The notes under the pieces are model-generated. The model was given only the letters and a program-made list of their open reading frames with translations, was not told where the DNA came from and made no database searches. Source: Allobosea sp. LC85 (GTDB lineage: Bacteria > Pseudomonadota > Alphaproteobacteria > Rhizobiales > Beijerinckiaceae). Taken from it: 64,000 nucleotides of DNA. Made by a program: the position numbers and the translations under genes. The stretch is from contig NZ_JPKG01000044.1 in assembly GCF_000735605.1 (NCBI RefSeq), forward strand, positions 1 to 64,000, given 5' to 3'. Below, one piece after another: positions 17,452 through 25,677 of this stretch (position 1 is the stretch's first letter; each line of letters begins with the position of its first letter).

Positions 17452-18239
17452 ATCGCCTGACGCTCCTTGCGCTGCAGATCCTCGTCGCCGTCGTGTTCCT
17501 GCTGATCTGGCATGTCTTCACCGTCTACCCGCTGCTTGGCGAGACCAAGACGATCCAGTTCTTCTTCTCGACGCCGCTGCAGGTTCTCGGTCGAACCTGG
17601 ACCCAACTCACTGGCGGCGACATCTATTTCCATCTCGGCATCACGCTGACCGAGACCGTACTCGCCTTCGTCATTGGCTCGGCGGCTGGCATCTTCTTCG
17701 GCTTCACCTTCGCTCGCCGGCAACTGATGGCGGCGGTGTTCGACCCCTATATCAAGGCGGCCAATGCACTGCCGCGCGTGGTGCTGGCGCCGATCTTCGC
17801 GCTCTGGTTCGGCCTCGGCATCTGGTCGAAGGTGGCACTCGGCTTCACGCTGGTCTTCTTCATCGTCTTCTTCAATGTTTACCAGGGCGTCCGCGAGGTC
17901 TCGCCGACGGTGCTCGCCAATGCCCGCATGCTCGGCATGAACGAACGCCAGCTCTTCCGCCATGTCTACTGGCCGTCAGCCCTGACCTGGATGTTCTCCT
18001 CGCTGCACACGTCTGTCGGCTTTGCGCTGGTCGGTGCGGTCGTCGGCGAGTATCTCGGCTCGTCGGCCGGCCTCGGCTACAAGATCCACGAAGCCGAGAG
18101 CGTCTTCGATGTCACCGGCGTGTTCTCGGGCATGCTGATCCTGGCGCTCTTCGTCATCGTGATCGATTCCCTCGTCACCCTCGTCGAGAAGCGCCTGCTG
18201 GTCTGGCGGCCGGGACAGAGCGCGACCACGACGACGTAA
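17448..18239 (+). CDS. NitT/TauT-type ABC transporter permease
   Basis: 263-aa membrane subunit with about six transmembrane helices and the cytoplasmic EAA loop NARMLGMNERQLFRHVYWPSA, which docks on the ATPase. The GTG start overlaps the ATPase stop. It probably partners the substrate-binding protein at 20405. The convergent LysR gene ends 18 bp after its stop. Confidence 0.9.
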   Translation: MNRLTLLALQILVAVVFLLIWHVFTVYPLLGETKTIQFFFSTPLQVLGRTWTQLTGGDIYFHLGITLTETVLAFVIGSAAGIFFGFTFARRQLMAAVFDPYIKAANALPRVVLAPIFALWFGLGIWSKVALGFTLVFFIVFFNVYQGVREVSPTVLANARMLGMNERQLFRHVYWPSALTWMFSSLHTSVGFALVGAVVGEYLGSSAGLGYKIHEAESVFDVTGVFSGMLILALFVIVIDSLVTLVEKRLLVWRPGQSATTTT

Positions 18240-18256
18240 GCCCACGCAGCCGGCTC

Positions 18257-19174
18257 TCACCCCGCGCTTGCCGCCTCGGGGCGCGGCTGGCGAGCCACGT
18301 GCCCGGCCGCGGCGCTGCTTTCGATCAGCGTCAGGAAGGCTGTCGCGACCGGATGGAGCGTCCCGGCCGGCAGGGTCACGGCGTGCAAGATGCGTCGGAG
18401 GTTCGGGCGGAGGGGGATCGTGACGACGCCGCGGCTGTCGTCGAGGGCGAGCTCGGGCATGATCGTCAGGCCAAGCCCTTCACGCACCATGCTGAGCAGG
18501 GTTGCGTTGTCGCGCACGAGGCAGGCGATCTCGGGATGGCTGGCTGCTGCCGTCAGGAGTTCCTGGATGAGCGTTTCGCAGCCCCCTCCCGAGAGCAGCA
18601 TGCGTTGTCCGTCCAAGGCACTGAGGGGGAGCGAGGCGCGCGATGCAAGCTCGTGATCGGTGGGAACGACCACGAGGTAGTCGTCGGAATAGACCGGGCG
18701 CGCTGCCAGTTCGGGATGGGTGCGGCTGGTGATGCCGATCTCGACCACGCCGGCCTGGACCCAGGCTGTGACCTCCGGATCCGTCCCCTCGTACAAGGTC
18801 ACCGCAATTCCGGGATGCTCGGCACGCAGGCGCCGCAGCCATGAGGGCAACAATCGGATGGCGGCGCTCTGTACGACGCCGATCCGCAAGGTGCCGCTCA
18901 GCTTGCCGGCAAGTCCGCCGCATGTGCCGAGCCGCGCTACGGCCGCGAGTACCGCACGTGTCTCGACAAGTGCCGCTGCGCCGGCTGTGGTCAGCGCCAG
19001 CCCGTCGCGGCTGCGTAGCAGCAATGTCGCGCCCAGCGCCCTTTCCAGTCCCGCCACGGCCTGGCTCACAGCCGATTGGGACAGGCAGAGGCGGTCGGCT
19101 GCCACCGTGAAGCCGCCATGTTCGACGACACCGGAAAAGCAACGCAGCTGCACCAGAGTGACATTAGGTGTCAT
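18257..19174 (-). CDS. LysR family transcriptional regulator (ABC/nitrilase locus)
   Basis: 305 aa. The N-terminal winged helix-turn-helix reads GGFTVAADRLCLSQSAVSQAVAGLERALG; the rest is a LysR substrate-binding domain starting near LRIGVVQSA. It is divergent from the nitrilase gene with a 93-bp gap that contains a T-N11-A-like inverted repeat, so it most likely controls the nitrilase and transporter genes. The inducer may be the transported compound. Confidence 0.9.
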   Translation of the reverse strand: MTPNVTLVQLRCFSGVVEHGGFTVAADRLCLSQSAVSQAVAGLERALGATLLLRSRDGLALTTAGAAALVETRAVLAAVARLGTCGGLAGKLSGTLRIGVVQSAAIRLLPSWLRRLRAEHPGIAVTLYEGTDPEVTAWVQAGVVEIGITSRTHPELAARPVYSDDYLVVVPTDHELASRASLPLSALDGQRMLLSGGGCETLIQELLTAAASHPEIACLVRDNATLLSMVREGLGLTIMPELALDDSRGVVTIPLRPNLRRILHAVTLPAGTLHPVATAFLTLIESSAAAGHVARQPRPEAASAG

Positions 19175-19187
19175 GATCGATGGCTAT

Positions 19188-19204
19188 TCCAAGGATTAAT
19201 TGGA
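19188..19204. promoter_or_regulatory. LysR-type operator candidate
   Basis: TCCAA (19188-19192) and TTGGA (19200-19204) form an inverted repeat with a 7-bp spacer, matching the T-N11-A form of LysR boxes. It lies in the divergent gap 14 bp from the LysR start codon and 64 bp from the nitrilase start, a usual place for autoregulation and activation. Confidence 0.45.
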
Positions 19205-19267
19205 CTGATCTCGTCCGCGTCCTTAACCCGGCCTCCGCAACGCACTCAAGGCCGGGGATGAGGGTCG

Positions 19268-20239
19268 ATGACCGCCGTATCAGACAAACTGACCGTGGGC
19301 TTGGCCCAGATCGCTCCGGTCTGGCTCGACCGCGATGCCACCCTGGGCAAGGTCGTCGACTGGATCGAACGTGCTGCGGCGGCTGGATGCGGCTTCGTCG
19401 CCTTCGGGGAGGCGCTGGTGCCGGGCTATCCCTTCTGGATCGAACACACTGACGGTGCGCGCTTTGAATCGTCGCTGCAGAAGGACATTCACGCGCATTA
19501 TCTGGATCAGGCCGTGCAGATCGAGGCCGGTCACCTGGCTCCGGTCTGCGCTGCGGCGGAGCGCGGTGGCGTCGCCGTCATGCTCGGCATCATCGAACGC
19601 CCGGCAGATCGAGGCGGGCACAGCGTCTATTGCTCGCGCGTGCATATCGGAGCGGATGGCATGGTCGCGTCGGTGCATCGCAAGCTGATGCCGACCTATG
19701 AAGAGCGGTTGAGCTGGGCGCCGGGCGACGGACATGGTCTGCAGGTGCACCGTGTCGGGGCGTTCACGGTTGGCGGGCTGAACTGCTTCGAGAACTGGAT
19801 GCCGCTGTCGCGAGCGGCCCTGTATGCGCAGGGCGAGAATCTGCATGTGGCACTCTGGCCGGGAAATCAACGCAATACGGTCGACACAACCCGCTTCCTG
19901 GCGCGCGAGGGACGCAGCTACGTGCTGGCCGTCTCGGGGCTGATGCGCAAGCAGGATGTGCCGGCTGGCAGTCCTGCTGCTGCCATGCTGGACAGCTGCC
20001 CCGAGATCCTGGCCGATGGCGGCTCGGGAATCGCCGGGCCGGACGGAAAATGGGTGATAGAGCCCGTGACAGGGCGAGAGGAGCTACTCGTCGCGACGCT
20101 CGACCATCGCGAGGTCAGGCGCGAACGCCAGAACTTCGATCTGGCCGGGCACTATGCCCGTCCGGATGTGACGCGCCTCGTCGTCAGCCGGCATCGGCAG
20201 GGCGTTGCCTCGTTCCTGGACGAGGTGGCGCCGTGGTGA
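19268..20239 (+). CDS. Nitrilase-family carbon-nitrogen hydrolase
   Basis: 323 aa of the CN-hydrolase fold. The catalytic triad residues are all present: Glu in FGEALVPGYP, Lys in HRKLMPTYEERL and Cys in GGLNCFENWMP. The GYPFW and NCFENWMP context is that of true nitrilases (nitrile to acid plus ammonia) rather than amidases. Physiological substrate unknown. It is divergent from LysR and followed by an ABC binding-protein gene after a 165-nt structured gap, which suggests uptake and hydrolysis of a nitrile or similar nitrogen source. Confidence 0.88.
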   Translation: MTAVSDKLTVGLAQIAPVWLDRDATLGKVVDWIERAAAAGCGFVAFGEALVPGYPFWIEHTDGARFESSLQKDIHAHYLDQAVQIEAGHLAPVCAAAERGGVAVMLGIIERPADRGGHSVYCSRVHIGADGMVASVHRKLMPTYEERLSWAPGDGHGLQVHRVGAFTVGGLNCFENWMPLSRAALYAQGENLHVALWPGNQRNTVDTTRFLAREGRSYVLAVSGLMRKQDVPAGSPAAAMLDSCPEILADGGSGIAGPDGKWVIEPVTGREELLVATLDHREVRRERQNFDLAGHYARPDVTRLVVSRHRQGVASFLDEVAPW

Positions 20240-20249
20240 CGTGAGCCCA

Positions 20250-20342
20250 CCAGGGTTCGCCCTGGAGGAACTCGACGAAAGTTCCGTTCCGGACGCCCCG
20301 CTGATCGGGGAGGCGAGGTTGCCCGTGCTGGGCAATCTCGCC
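20250..20342 (+). promoter_or_regulatory. Three tandem hairpins between nitrilase and binding-protein genes
   Basis: CCAGGG-TTCG-CCCTGG (20250-20265), CCCCG-CTGAT-CGGGG (20296-20310) and a 13-bp stem with one G-U pair (20312-20324/20330-20342). None has a T-run. They could protect the downstream mRNA so that the binding protein is made in excess, or form a structured 5' leader. I do not recognise a known riboswitch. Confidence 0.55.
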
Positions 20343-20404
20343 TATCGTCGGGGCCGACTGCGCCAGTTGAGAAGCGCAAACCGATCCCATCAGGAGGAAA
20401 TTCG

Positions 20405-21436
20405 ATGAGCTTCACCCGTCGCGGCGCGCTTGCCGCGCTCGCCTTGTCCACCTCTCTCGGCTTCCTGCCGTTTGGCGCACAGGCCCAGACGGCCGAGAAG
20501 CCGAATGTCACGCTCGGTGTCGGCGGCAAGCAACTGCTCTATTATCTCCCGCTGACGGTCGCGGAGAAGAAGGGCTTCTTCAAGGAGCAGGGGCTCGACG
20601 TCACGATCAACGATTTCGGCGGCGGCGCGAAGTCGCTGCAGGCCTTGGTCGGCGGCTCGGTCGATGTCGTGACCGGCGCCTATGAGCACACCATCCGGAT
20701 GCAGGCCAAGGGCCAGGACATCCGCGCCGTGGTCGAACTCGGGCGTTTCCCGGCGATCACCATCGCCGTGCGCAAGGAGCTTGCCGATAAAGTCAAGTCC
20801 GCGGCCGATTTCAAGGGCTTGAAGATCGGCGTCACGGCTCCCGGCTCCTCGACCTCGCTCACAGCGCAATATGCCATGGTCAAGGCCGGCCTGAAGGCGA
20901 CCGACGCGCCGATCATCGGCGTCGGCGCCGGTGCGAGCGCCGTTGCCGCGATCAAGCAGGGCCAGGTCGACATCATCTCGCATCTCGATCCCGTGACCTC
21001 GAAGCTCGAAGCGGATGGCGATGTCGTCGCCCTGATCGACACCCGCACCGAGGCCGGCACCAAGGCGCTGTTCGGCGGCTCAAACCCTGCCGCCGTGCTC
21101 TATCTCAAGAACGATTTCGCCGAGAAGAACCCGGTCACGACGCAGAAGCTCGTCAACGCGCTGGTCAAGTCCCTGAAATGGCTCGAGACGGCCAAGCCCG
21201 AGGATGTCGCCGATCTCGTCCCCGCGGAATACCATCTCGGCGACAAGCCGCTCTATCTGCGCGCGGTCAAGAACTCGCAGGAAAGCTATTCGCGCACCGG
21301 TATTTCCACGCCAGATGCGATGAAGAGCATGTATGACTCGCTGAAGCTGCTCGATCCTGAGCTCGCGACCTCGAATGTCGACCTGAGCAAGACTTTCATC
21401 GACAGCTTTGCGAAGAAGGCTGCGGCCGGATCGTAG
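20405..21436 (+). CDS. NitT/TauT-type ABC transporter substrate-binding protein
   Basis: 343-aa periplasmic binding protein. The signal peptide carries a twin-arginine-like motif (SFTRRGALAAL) and ends near GAQAQT, so Tat export is possible. The mature part begins VTLGVGGKQLLYYLPLTVAEKKGFF, the standard start of NMT1/SsuA-like proteins, and has GAYEHTIRMQAKG and GVTAPGSSTS segments lining the ligand site. AGGAGG precedes the ATG. It probably works with the ATPase and permease at 16567-18239. Ligand unknown. Confidence 0.9.
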   Translation: MSFTRRGALAALALSTSLGFLPFGAQAQTAEKPNVTLGVGGKQLLYYLPLTVAEKKGFFKEQGLDVTINDFGGGAKSLQALVGGSVDVVTGAYEHTIRMQAKGQDIRAVVELGRFPAITIAVRKELADKVKSAADFKGLKIGVTAPGSSTSLTAQYAMVKAGLKATDAPIIGVGAGASAVAAIKQGQVDIISHLDPVTSKLEADGDVVALIDTRTEAGTKALFGGSNPAAVLYLKNDFAEKNPVTTQKLVNALVKSLKWLETAKPEDVADLVPAEYHLGDKPLYLRAVKNSQESYSRTGISTPDAMKSMYDSLKLLDPELATSNVDLSKTFIDSFAKKAAAGS

Positions 21437-21467
21437 TCGCTCGACTCCTTGCTGCGCAGCGGTCAAA

Positions 21468-21494
21468 CTCGGCTCTTCCGTTGGGAGAGCCGAG
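21468..21494 (+). promoter_or_regulatory. Hairpin abutting the NTF2-like start codon
   Basis: CTCGGCTCT (21468-21476) pairs with AGAGCCGAG (21486-21494) around a nine-base loop; the ATG at 21495 follows immediately. The only Shine-Dalgarno-like bases (GGGAG, 21483-21487) lie in the loop and stem. It may limit translation of the downstream gene or mark the 3' end of the binding-protein mRNA. Confidence 0.5.
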
Positions 21495-21902
21495 ATGAGC
21501 GAGCGCGCTGCAATAGAGACCTTGCTTCTGAGTGCCTATGAGGCGCGGGTGCGGGGCGATCTCGATGGAGTGATGACCTACTTTCACCCCGATTGCCGGT
21601 TTCATTTCATGGGATCAGAGGATCTCGGCCCGATGTGCAGCCCTCATACGGGCTGCGCTGCGGTTCGGGAGCAGATGGCCGGGCTGATCGGCACGTTCGC
21701 CTTTTCGAAATTCAGGACGCTGGGGCTGGTCGTCGAAGGCGATCGCGCTTCGTTTCACTGGAGCGCCGATGTCACCCATATTCCAACGGGCCGTAGCCAG
21801 AGCTTCGAGGCGGTCGACCTGATCACGATTGAGGACGGCAAGGTGCGAAGCCTGACGCAGTTCACCGACACGGCCGGCGTGATACGTCTCGGCTCCGCCT
21901 GA
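21495..21902 (+). CDS. NTF2-like / SnoaL-like family protein
   Basis: 135-aa single-domain protein with the NTF2-like cone fold pattern: an N-terminal helix ending YEARVRGDLDGVMTYFHPDCRF, then strands such as FEAVDLITIEDGKVRSLTQFTD. This fold includes isomerases, dehydratases and ligand-binding proteins; no catalytic residue can be assigned with confidence. It lies 58 nt after the ABC binding-protein gene and may be part of that locus. Confidence 0.75.
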   Translation: MSERAAIETLLLSAYEARVRGDLDGVMTYFHPDCRFHFMGSEDLGPMCSPHTGCAAVREQMAGLIGTFAFSKFRTLGLVVEGDRASFHWSADVTHIPTGRSQSFEAVDLITIEDGKVRSLTQFTDTAGVIRLGSA

Positions 21903-22003
21903 TCTCTGTTTGTCATCGGCTGCATCAACGCTTTCGATTTGCTCCCGGCGCGGCAATCGCTAGGTTCGCCGCGTCGCTTCGTTGAAGGCTTGTGCTGCAC
22001 GCC

Positions 22004-22852
22004 ATGAACATCCTCTCGATCCAGTCTCATGTCGCATTTGGCCATGTCGGCAACGCCTCCGCCGTTTTCCCGATGCAGCGACTTGGGGTCGAGGTCTGGC
22101 CGATCCAAACGGTGCAGTTCTCGAATCATACGGGCTACGGGGACTGGAAAGGCCGGGTCTTCGACGGCGGCATGATCGACGAAGTGATGGAAGGCATTGC
22201 CGAACGCGGCGTGCTGCCGGGCTGCGACGGGGTGCTCTCGGGCTATATGGGCTCGGCCGATATCGGCCACGCGATCCTTTCGGCGGTCGAGCGAGTCCGT
22301 GCGGCCAATCCGGATGCGCTCTATTGCTGCGACCCGGTGATCGGCGATGTTGGCCGCGGCATTTTCGTGCGGCCGGGAATTCCCGAATTCATGCGCGAAC
22401 AGGCGGTGCCGGCGGCCGATATCGTCACGCCGAACCAGTTCGAGCTCGAACTCCTGACCGATATCGAGGTGAAGACAATCGCCGACGCGCACCGCGCCGT
22501 CGAAACCTTGCGTGACGCCGGGCCGAAAGTCGTGCTGGTGACGTCCTTGGTCACGGAGGAGACGCCGGCGGATGCGATCGACCTGATGGCGGCGGACGCC
22601 AAGGGGGCGTTCCGGGTGCGCACACCGAAGATCGACCTCAGCGTCAATGGTGCGGGCGATGCGATCGCCGCCCTCTTCTTTGTCCACTATATGCGCGAGG
22701 GATCGGCTGCCGCTGCACTTAGCAAGGCCTCGTCCTCGATCTACGGCCTGCTGAAGCGGACAAAGGAGGCTGGCTCGCGCGAAATCCTGACCGTCGCCGC
22801 GCAGGACGAGTTCGTGACGCCATCGCAGCTCTTCATGCCCCAAGCGATCTGA
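22004..22852 (+). CDS. pdxY: Pyridoxal kinase PdxY
   Basis: ATP-dependent kinase of the vitamin B6 salvage pathway (pyridoxal to pyridoxal 5'-phosphate). The N-terminus ILSIQSHVAFGHVGNASAVFP and the pattern QTVQFSNHTGYG match PdxY closely; the C-terminal catalytic motif is NGAGDAIAALFFVHY. About 282 aa from ATG 22004; a GTG at 22000-region position 21992 is an alternative start with a closer ribosome site, but the family N-terminus favours 22004. Confidence 0.93.
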   Translation: MNILSIQSHVAFGHVGNASAVFPMQRLGVEVWPIQTVQFSNHTGYGDWKGRVFDGGMIDEVMEGIAERGVLPGCDGVLSGYMGSADIGHAILSAVERVRAANPDALYCCDPVIGDVGRGIFVRPGIPEFMREQAVPAADIVTPNQFELELLTDIEVKTIADAHRAVETLRDAGPKVVLVTSLVTEETPADAIDLMAADAKGAFRVRTPKIDLSVNGAGDAIAALFFVHYMREGSAAAALSKASSSIYGLLKRTKEAGSREILTVAAQDEFVTPSQLFMPQAI

Positions 22853-22869
22853 GCCGCAGGCTGAAGCTG

Positions 22870-24000
22870 ATGAAACTGCGCGTCGGCACCTTCAATGTCG
22901 AAAACCTGCTGACGCGCCACCGCTTCGCGAATGGCGGACGCATCGACACCACCGCGGCGATGTCGCTTTTCCATTTTCCGCGCGCCGATCAGCGCGATGC
23001 CGTCGAGCGCTCGCTCGCGGTGGCGCTTGAAGACGACAAGCGGCAGATGACGGCGCTGGCCATCGCCGAGTCGCAGGCCGATATCTGGATGCTGCAGGAA
23101 GTCGACTCGCTCGCGAGCCTGCAGGCGTTCTTTGCCAATTACGTCCATCGCATCGCCGATTATCGCTACAGCCATTTCGCCTTGATCGATGGCAATGACA
23201 GGCGCGACATCGATATCGGTTTCGCTGCCCGGCGCGATCTGCTGGCGCCGCAGGCGGTCCGCGTCGTCTCGCACAAGGACCTCAGTTTCGCCCAGGCCGG
23301 CGCCTATGATTCATCGCTCGCGCGTTTCGGCATCAGGCCGGGCGACAGGGTCTTTGCCCGCGATTGCCTTGCCGTCGAGCTGAGCTTCGGCGACCGTTCG
23401 CTGACGCTGTTTGGCTGCCACTTCAAGTCGATGAACAATGGCCGCGACGATGGCCGGCAGGAGACCCTGCCGATCCGGCGGGCCGAGGCTCTGGCCGTCA
23501 GGCACATCGTCAAGACGTGGTTCGGGGCGCCATGGCGCGAGGCCAACTGGATCGTGCTGGGTGATCTCAACGGCTATCGCCATGGCCTTGGCCCACTGGG
23601 CGAACTGGTCGATGAAGGTGATAGCGGCATCGAGCCATTGCTCGAGGATTTCGCCGTCGACCCGATCGTGCACCTGCCCCGGCATGAGCGCTGGACGCAT
23701 TTCCGGCGCTACTGGTCGGAGGCCGAGCAGCGGCTCATCGATAGCCATATGCCGCTCGATCATATCCTGTTGTCACCGGCGCTGGCGGCGGCGAACCCGC
23801 AGCCAGTCATGCAGATGATCCGGCGGGGTTTGCCCTATCGTGTGCCGCTCGATCCGCGCGAGCCCGATCGTTCGATGGCGCGGCTTGCGACCTGCAGCGA
23901 CCGCTATCCGCGTGTTGGCTGGGACAGGCCGAAGGCATCGGATCATTGCCCGCTGACCATCGACCTGGTCGTGCCTGCCAGCAAGGGAGGGCTGCCGTGA
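22870..24000 (+). CDS. Endonuclease/exonuclease/phosphatase family hydrolase
   Basis: 376 aa of the EEP (DNase I-like) fold with the full motif set: GTFNVENLL at the N-terminus, WMLQEVDS (metal-binding Glu), DIDIGFAARR, FGCHFKSM, VLGDLNGY (catalytic Asp/Asn), DHILLSP and ASDHCPL (catalytic His). There is no signal peptide. Members hydrolyse phosphodiesters in nucleic acids, lipids or small molecules, and the substrate here is unknown. Its stop overlaps the GTG start of the PhzF gene. Confidence 0.88.
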   Translation: MKLRVGTFNVENLLTRHRFANGGRIDTTAAMSLFHFPRADQRDAVERSLAVALEDDKRQMTALAIAESQADIWMLQEVDSLASLQAFFANYVHRIADYRYSHFALIDGNDRRDIDIGFAARRDLLAPQAVRVVSHKDLSFAQAGAYDSSLARFGIRPGDRVFARDCLAVELSFGDRSLTLFGCHFKSMNNGRDDGRQETLPIRRAEALAVRHIVKTWFGAPWREANWIVLGDLNGYRHGLGPLGELVDEGDSGIEPLLEDFAVDPIVHLPRHERWTHFRRYWSEAEQRLIDSHMPLDHILLSPALAAANPQPVMQMIRRGLPYRVPLDPREPDRSMARLATCSDRYPRVGWDRPKASDHCPLTIDLVVPASKGGLP

Positions 24001-24896
24001 AACGCCGCTTCTTCACGCTCGACGTCTTCACCCGAGCCCGTCACGCCGGCAATCCGCTGGCGGTGGTGCTGGATGCCGAAGGCCTCGACACCGAGGCGAT
24101 GCAGGCAATCACGCGCGAGTTCAACCTGTCTGAGACGGTTTTCGTCGCACCGCCCATCGACCCCGCCAACCGTGCCGCCATTCGGATCTTCACACCGGGC
24201 CGGGAATTGCCATTCGCCGGCCATCCTACGGTCGGTACCGCGGTCCTGCTCGCGCTGCGTGACGCACAGGAGGGCAGGGCAAAGGACAAGCTGGTGCTGG
24301 AAGAGAGGATCGGCGCCGTCTCCTGCAACGTCTCGGTCCGGGATGATCAGGGCAGGGCCGTGTTCACCCTGCCGCGATTGCCGGAGCGGCTCGGAGAGGC
24401 GGCACCAGTGGCGGAGCTTGCAACTGCGCTTGGGCTCGATCCAGCCGAGATCGGCTTCGATGCCCATGAGCCGGGCGTTTTCTCGGGAGGTGTGGGCTTC
24501 ACCCTGGTTCCGATCACGAACCTTGAGGCGATGGGCCGCATCACGCTCGACATGATGCGGTGGAACACGGTGATGAAGCCGGCCGAGCATCCCAACGCCT
24601 TCGTCTATTGTCGGCAGACCCGTGACGCGGCCCATCACTTCCATGCCCGCATGTTCGCGCCAGGGATGGGCATCGGCGAGGACCCCGCGACCGGTGGCGC
24701 AGCCGCCGCCTTCGCCGCCGCCGTGATGGCCTTCGATCGTCCCGGCGATGGCGAACATCGCCTCGTCATCGAGCAGGGTTACGAGATGGGGCGACCGTCG
24801 CAGATCGAGCTCCGCCTGCGGGTAGAGCGCGGTGGACTCGTTTCGGCCAGCATTGGCGGCGAAGCTGTGCTGGTGAGCGAGGGCGTGCTGCTGTGA
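23997..24896 (+). CDS. PhzF family isomerase/epimerase-like protein
   Basis: 299 aa. The start [10 protein letters not shown], the catalytic Glu in [10 protein letters not shown] (Glu46), [16 protein letters not shown] and the C-terminal [15 protein letters not shown] define the PhzF/DAP-epimerase-like family. Apart from phenazine-type enzymes most members have unknown substrates; no phenazine genes are nearby. The GTG start at 23997 is supported by AAGGGAGG six bases upstream and the GTGA overlap with the previous stop. Confidence 0.88.
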   Translation: MKRRFFTLDVFTRARHAGNPLAVVLDAEGLDTEAMQAITREFNLSETVFVAPPIDPANRAAIRIFTPGRELPFAGHPTVGTAVLLALRDAQEGRAKDKLVLEERIGAVSCNVSVRDDQGRAVFTLPRLPERLGEAAPVAELATALGLDPAEIGFDAHEPGVFSGGVGFTLVPITNLEAMGRITLDMMRWNTVMKPAEHPNAFVYCRQTRDAAHHFHARMFAPGMGIGEDPATGGAAAAFAAAVMAFDRPGDGEHRLVIEQGYEMGRPSQIELRLRVERGGLVSASIGGEAVLVSEGVLL

Positions 24897-24906
24897 GCGG
24901 AACCGA

Positions 24907-25629
24907 ATGATGAATGGTGTTGTCGACGGAACAATCGTTCCGCTCGCACGGGTCGAGGCCGTGGTCGAGCCGCATGACTGGGGCTTCGCCCGGGAGAACC
25001 ATGGCGCCATCGCGACGCATTGGGCCAAGATCAGCGCTGGCAAGCCGGCGATGTTCAATGGCAGGATCATGCTGCAGCATCGCGGCGCGATCGCGGATGG
25101 CGTGTTCAGCGCGCGCTATTTCGAGACGGACTACGCCGCCTTCATGACCTGGCGCGATCTTGGCCATCCCGGTCCGGTTGTTCGCAACGGTTATGCGATG
25201 GCGGCCCTGCGGGCGGCGGATGGCGCCTTTCTCTGCGGGAAGATGGGTGACCACACCGCCAATGCCGGCAAGGTCTATTTCGCCGCCGGCACGCCCGATC
25301 GCGAAGATCTCAGGGACGACGGCACGCTCGACCTGGCCGGCAGCGTCACCCGCGAGCTCTGCGAGGAGACTGGGCTGACCCTCGACGAGATCGAGGTGGA
25401 GGAAGGCTGGACGGCGGTGATCATGACCGGCCGCGTCGCCTTCATGCGGCCGGTGGTGCTGACCTGGGCGGCCGAGGAGGCACGCCAGATCATGCTGTCA
25501 CGCATCAGGGAACAGGCGGAGCCTGAACTCGCCGACATCGTGATCGTGCGCAACTTCGCCGAGAGCGAGCATCTCGACATGCCGCCCTTCATGCGGCGCT
25601 ATCTCGCCCATATCTACGCCCAAGACTGA
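24907..25629 (+). CDS. Nudix hydrolase family protein
   Basis: 240 aa. The core Nudix box end RELCEETGL is intact (metal-binding Glu pair), while the first part of the box is degenerate: a Leu stands where the first conserved Glu is expected. The N-terminal 100 residues are not part of the Nudix fold I recognise. Likely a pyrophosphohydrolase of unknown substrate. It is 10 nt after the PhzF gene. The last five codons plus stop are duplicated immediately downstream. Confidence 0.82.
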   Translation: MMNGVVDGTIVPLARVEAVVEPHDWGFARENHGAIATHWAKISAGKPAMFNGRIMLQHRGAIADGVFSARYFETDYAAFMTWRDLGHPGPVVRNGYAMAALRAADGAFLCGKMGDHTANAGKVYFAAGTPDREDLRDDGTLDLAGSVTRELCEETGLTLDEIEVEEGWTAVIMTGRVAFMRPVVLTWAAEEARQIMLSRIREQAEPELADIVIVRNFAESEHLDMPPFMRRYLAHIYAQD

Positions 25630-25647
25630 ATCTACGCCCAAGACTGA
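25612..25647 (+). repeat. Perfect 18-bp tandem duplication over the Nudix stop codon
   Basis: ATCTACGCCCAAGACTGA occurs at 25612-25629 and again at 25630-25647. The unit is the last five codons of the Nudix gene (Ile-Tyr-Ala-Gln-Asp) with its stop. The second copy is untranslated unless the first stop is read through. Identity is complete, suggesting a recent slippage event. Confidence 0.95.
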
Positions 25648-25677
25648 CCTTCCCTTGTTTTTCCGGAACGGAACGAG

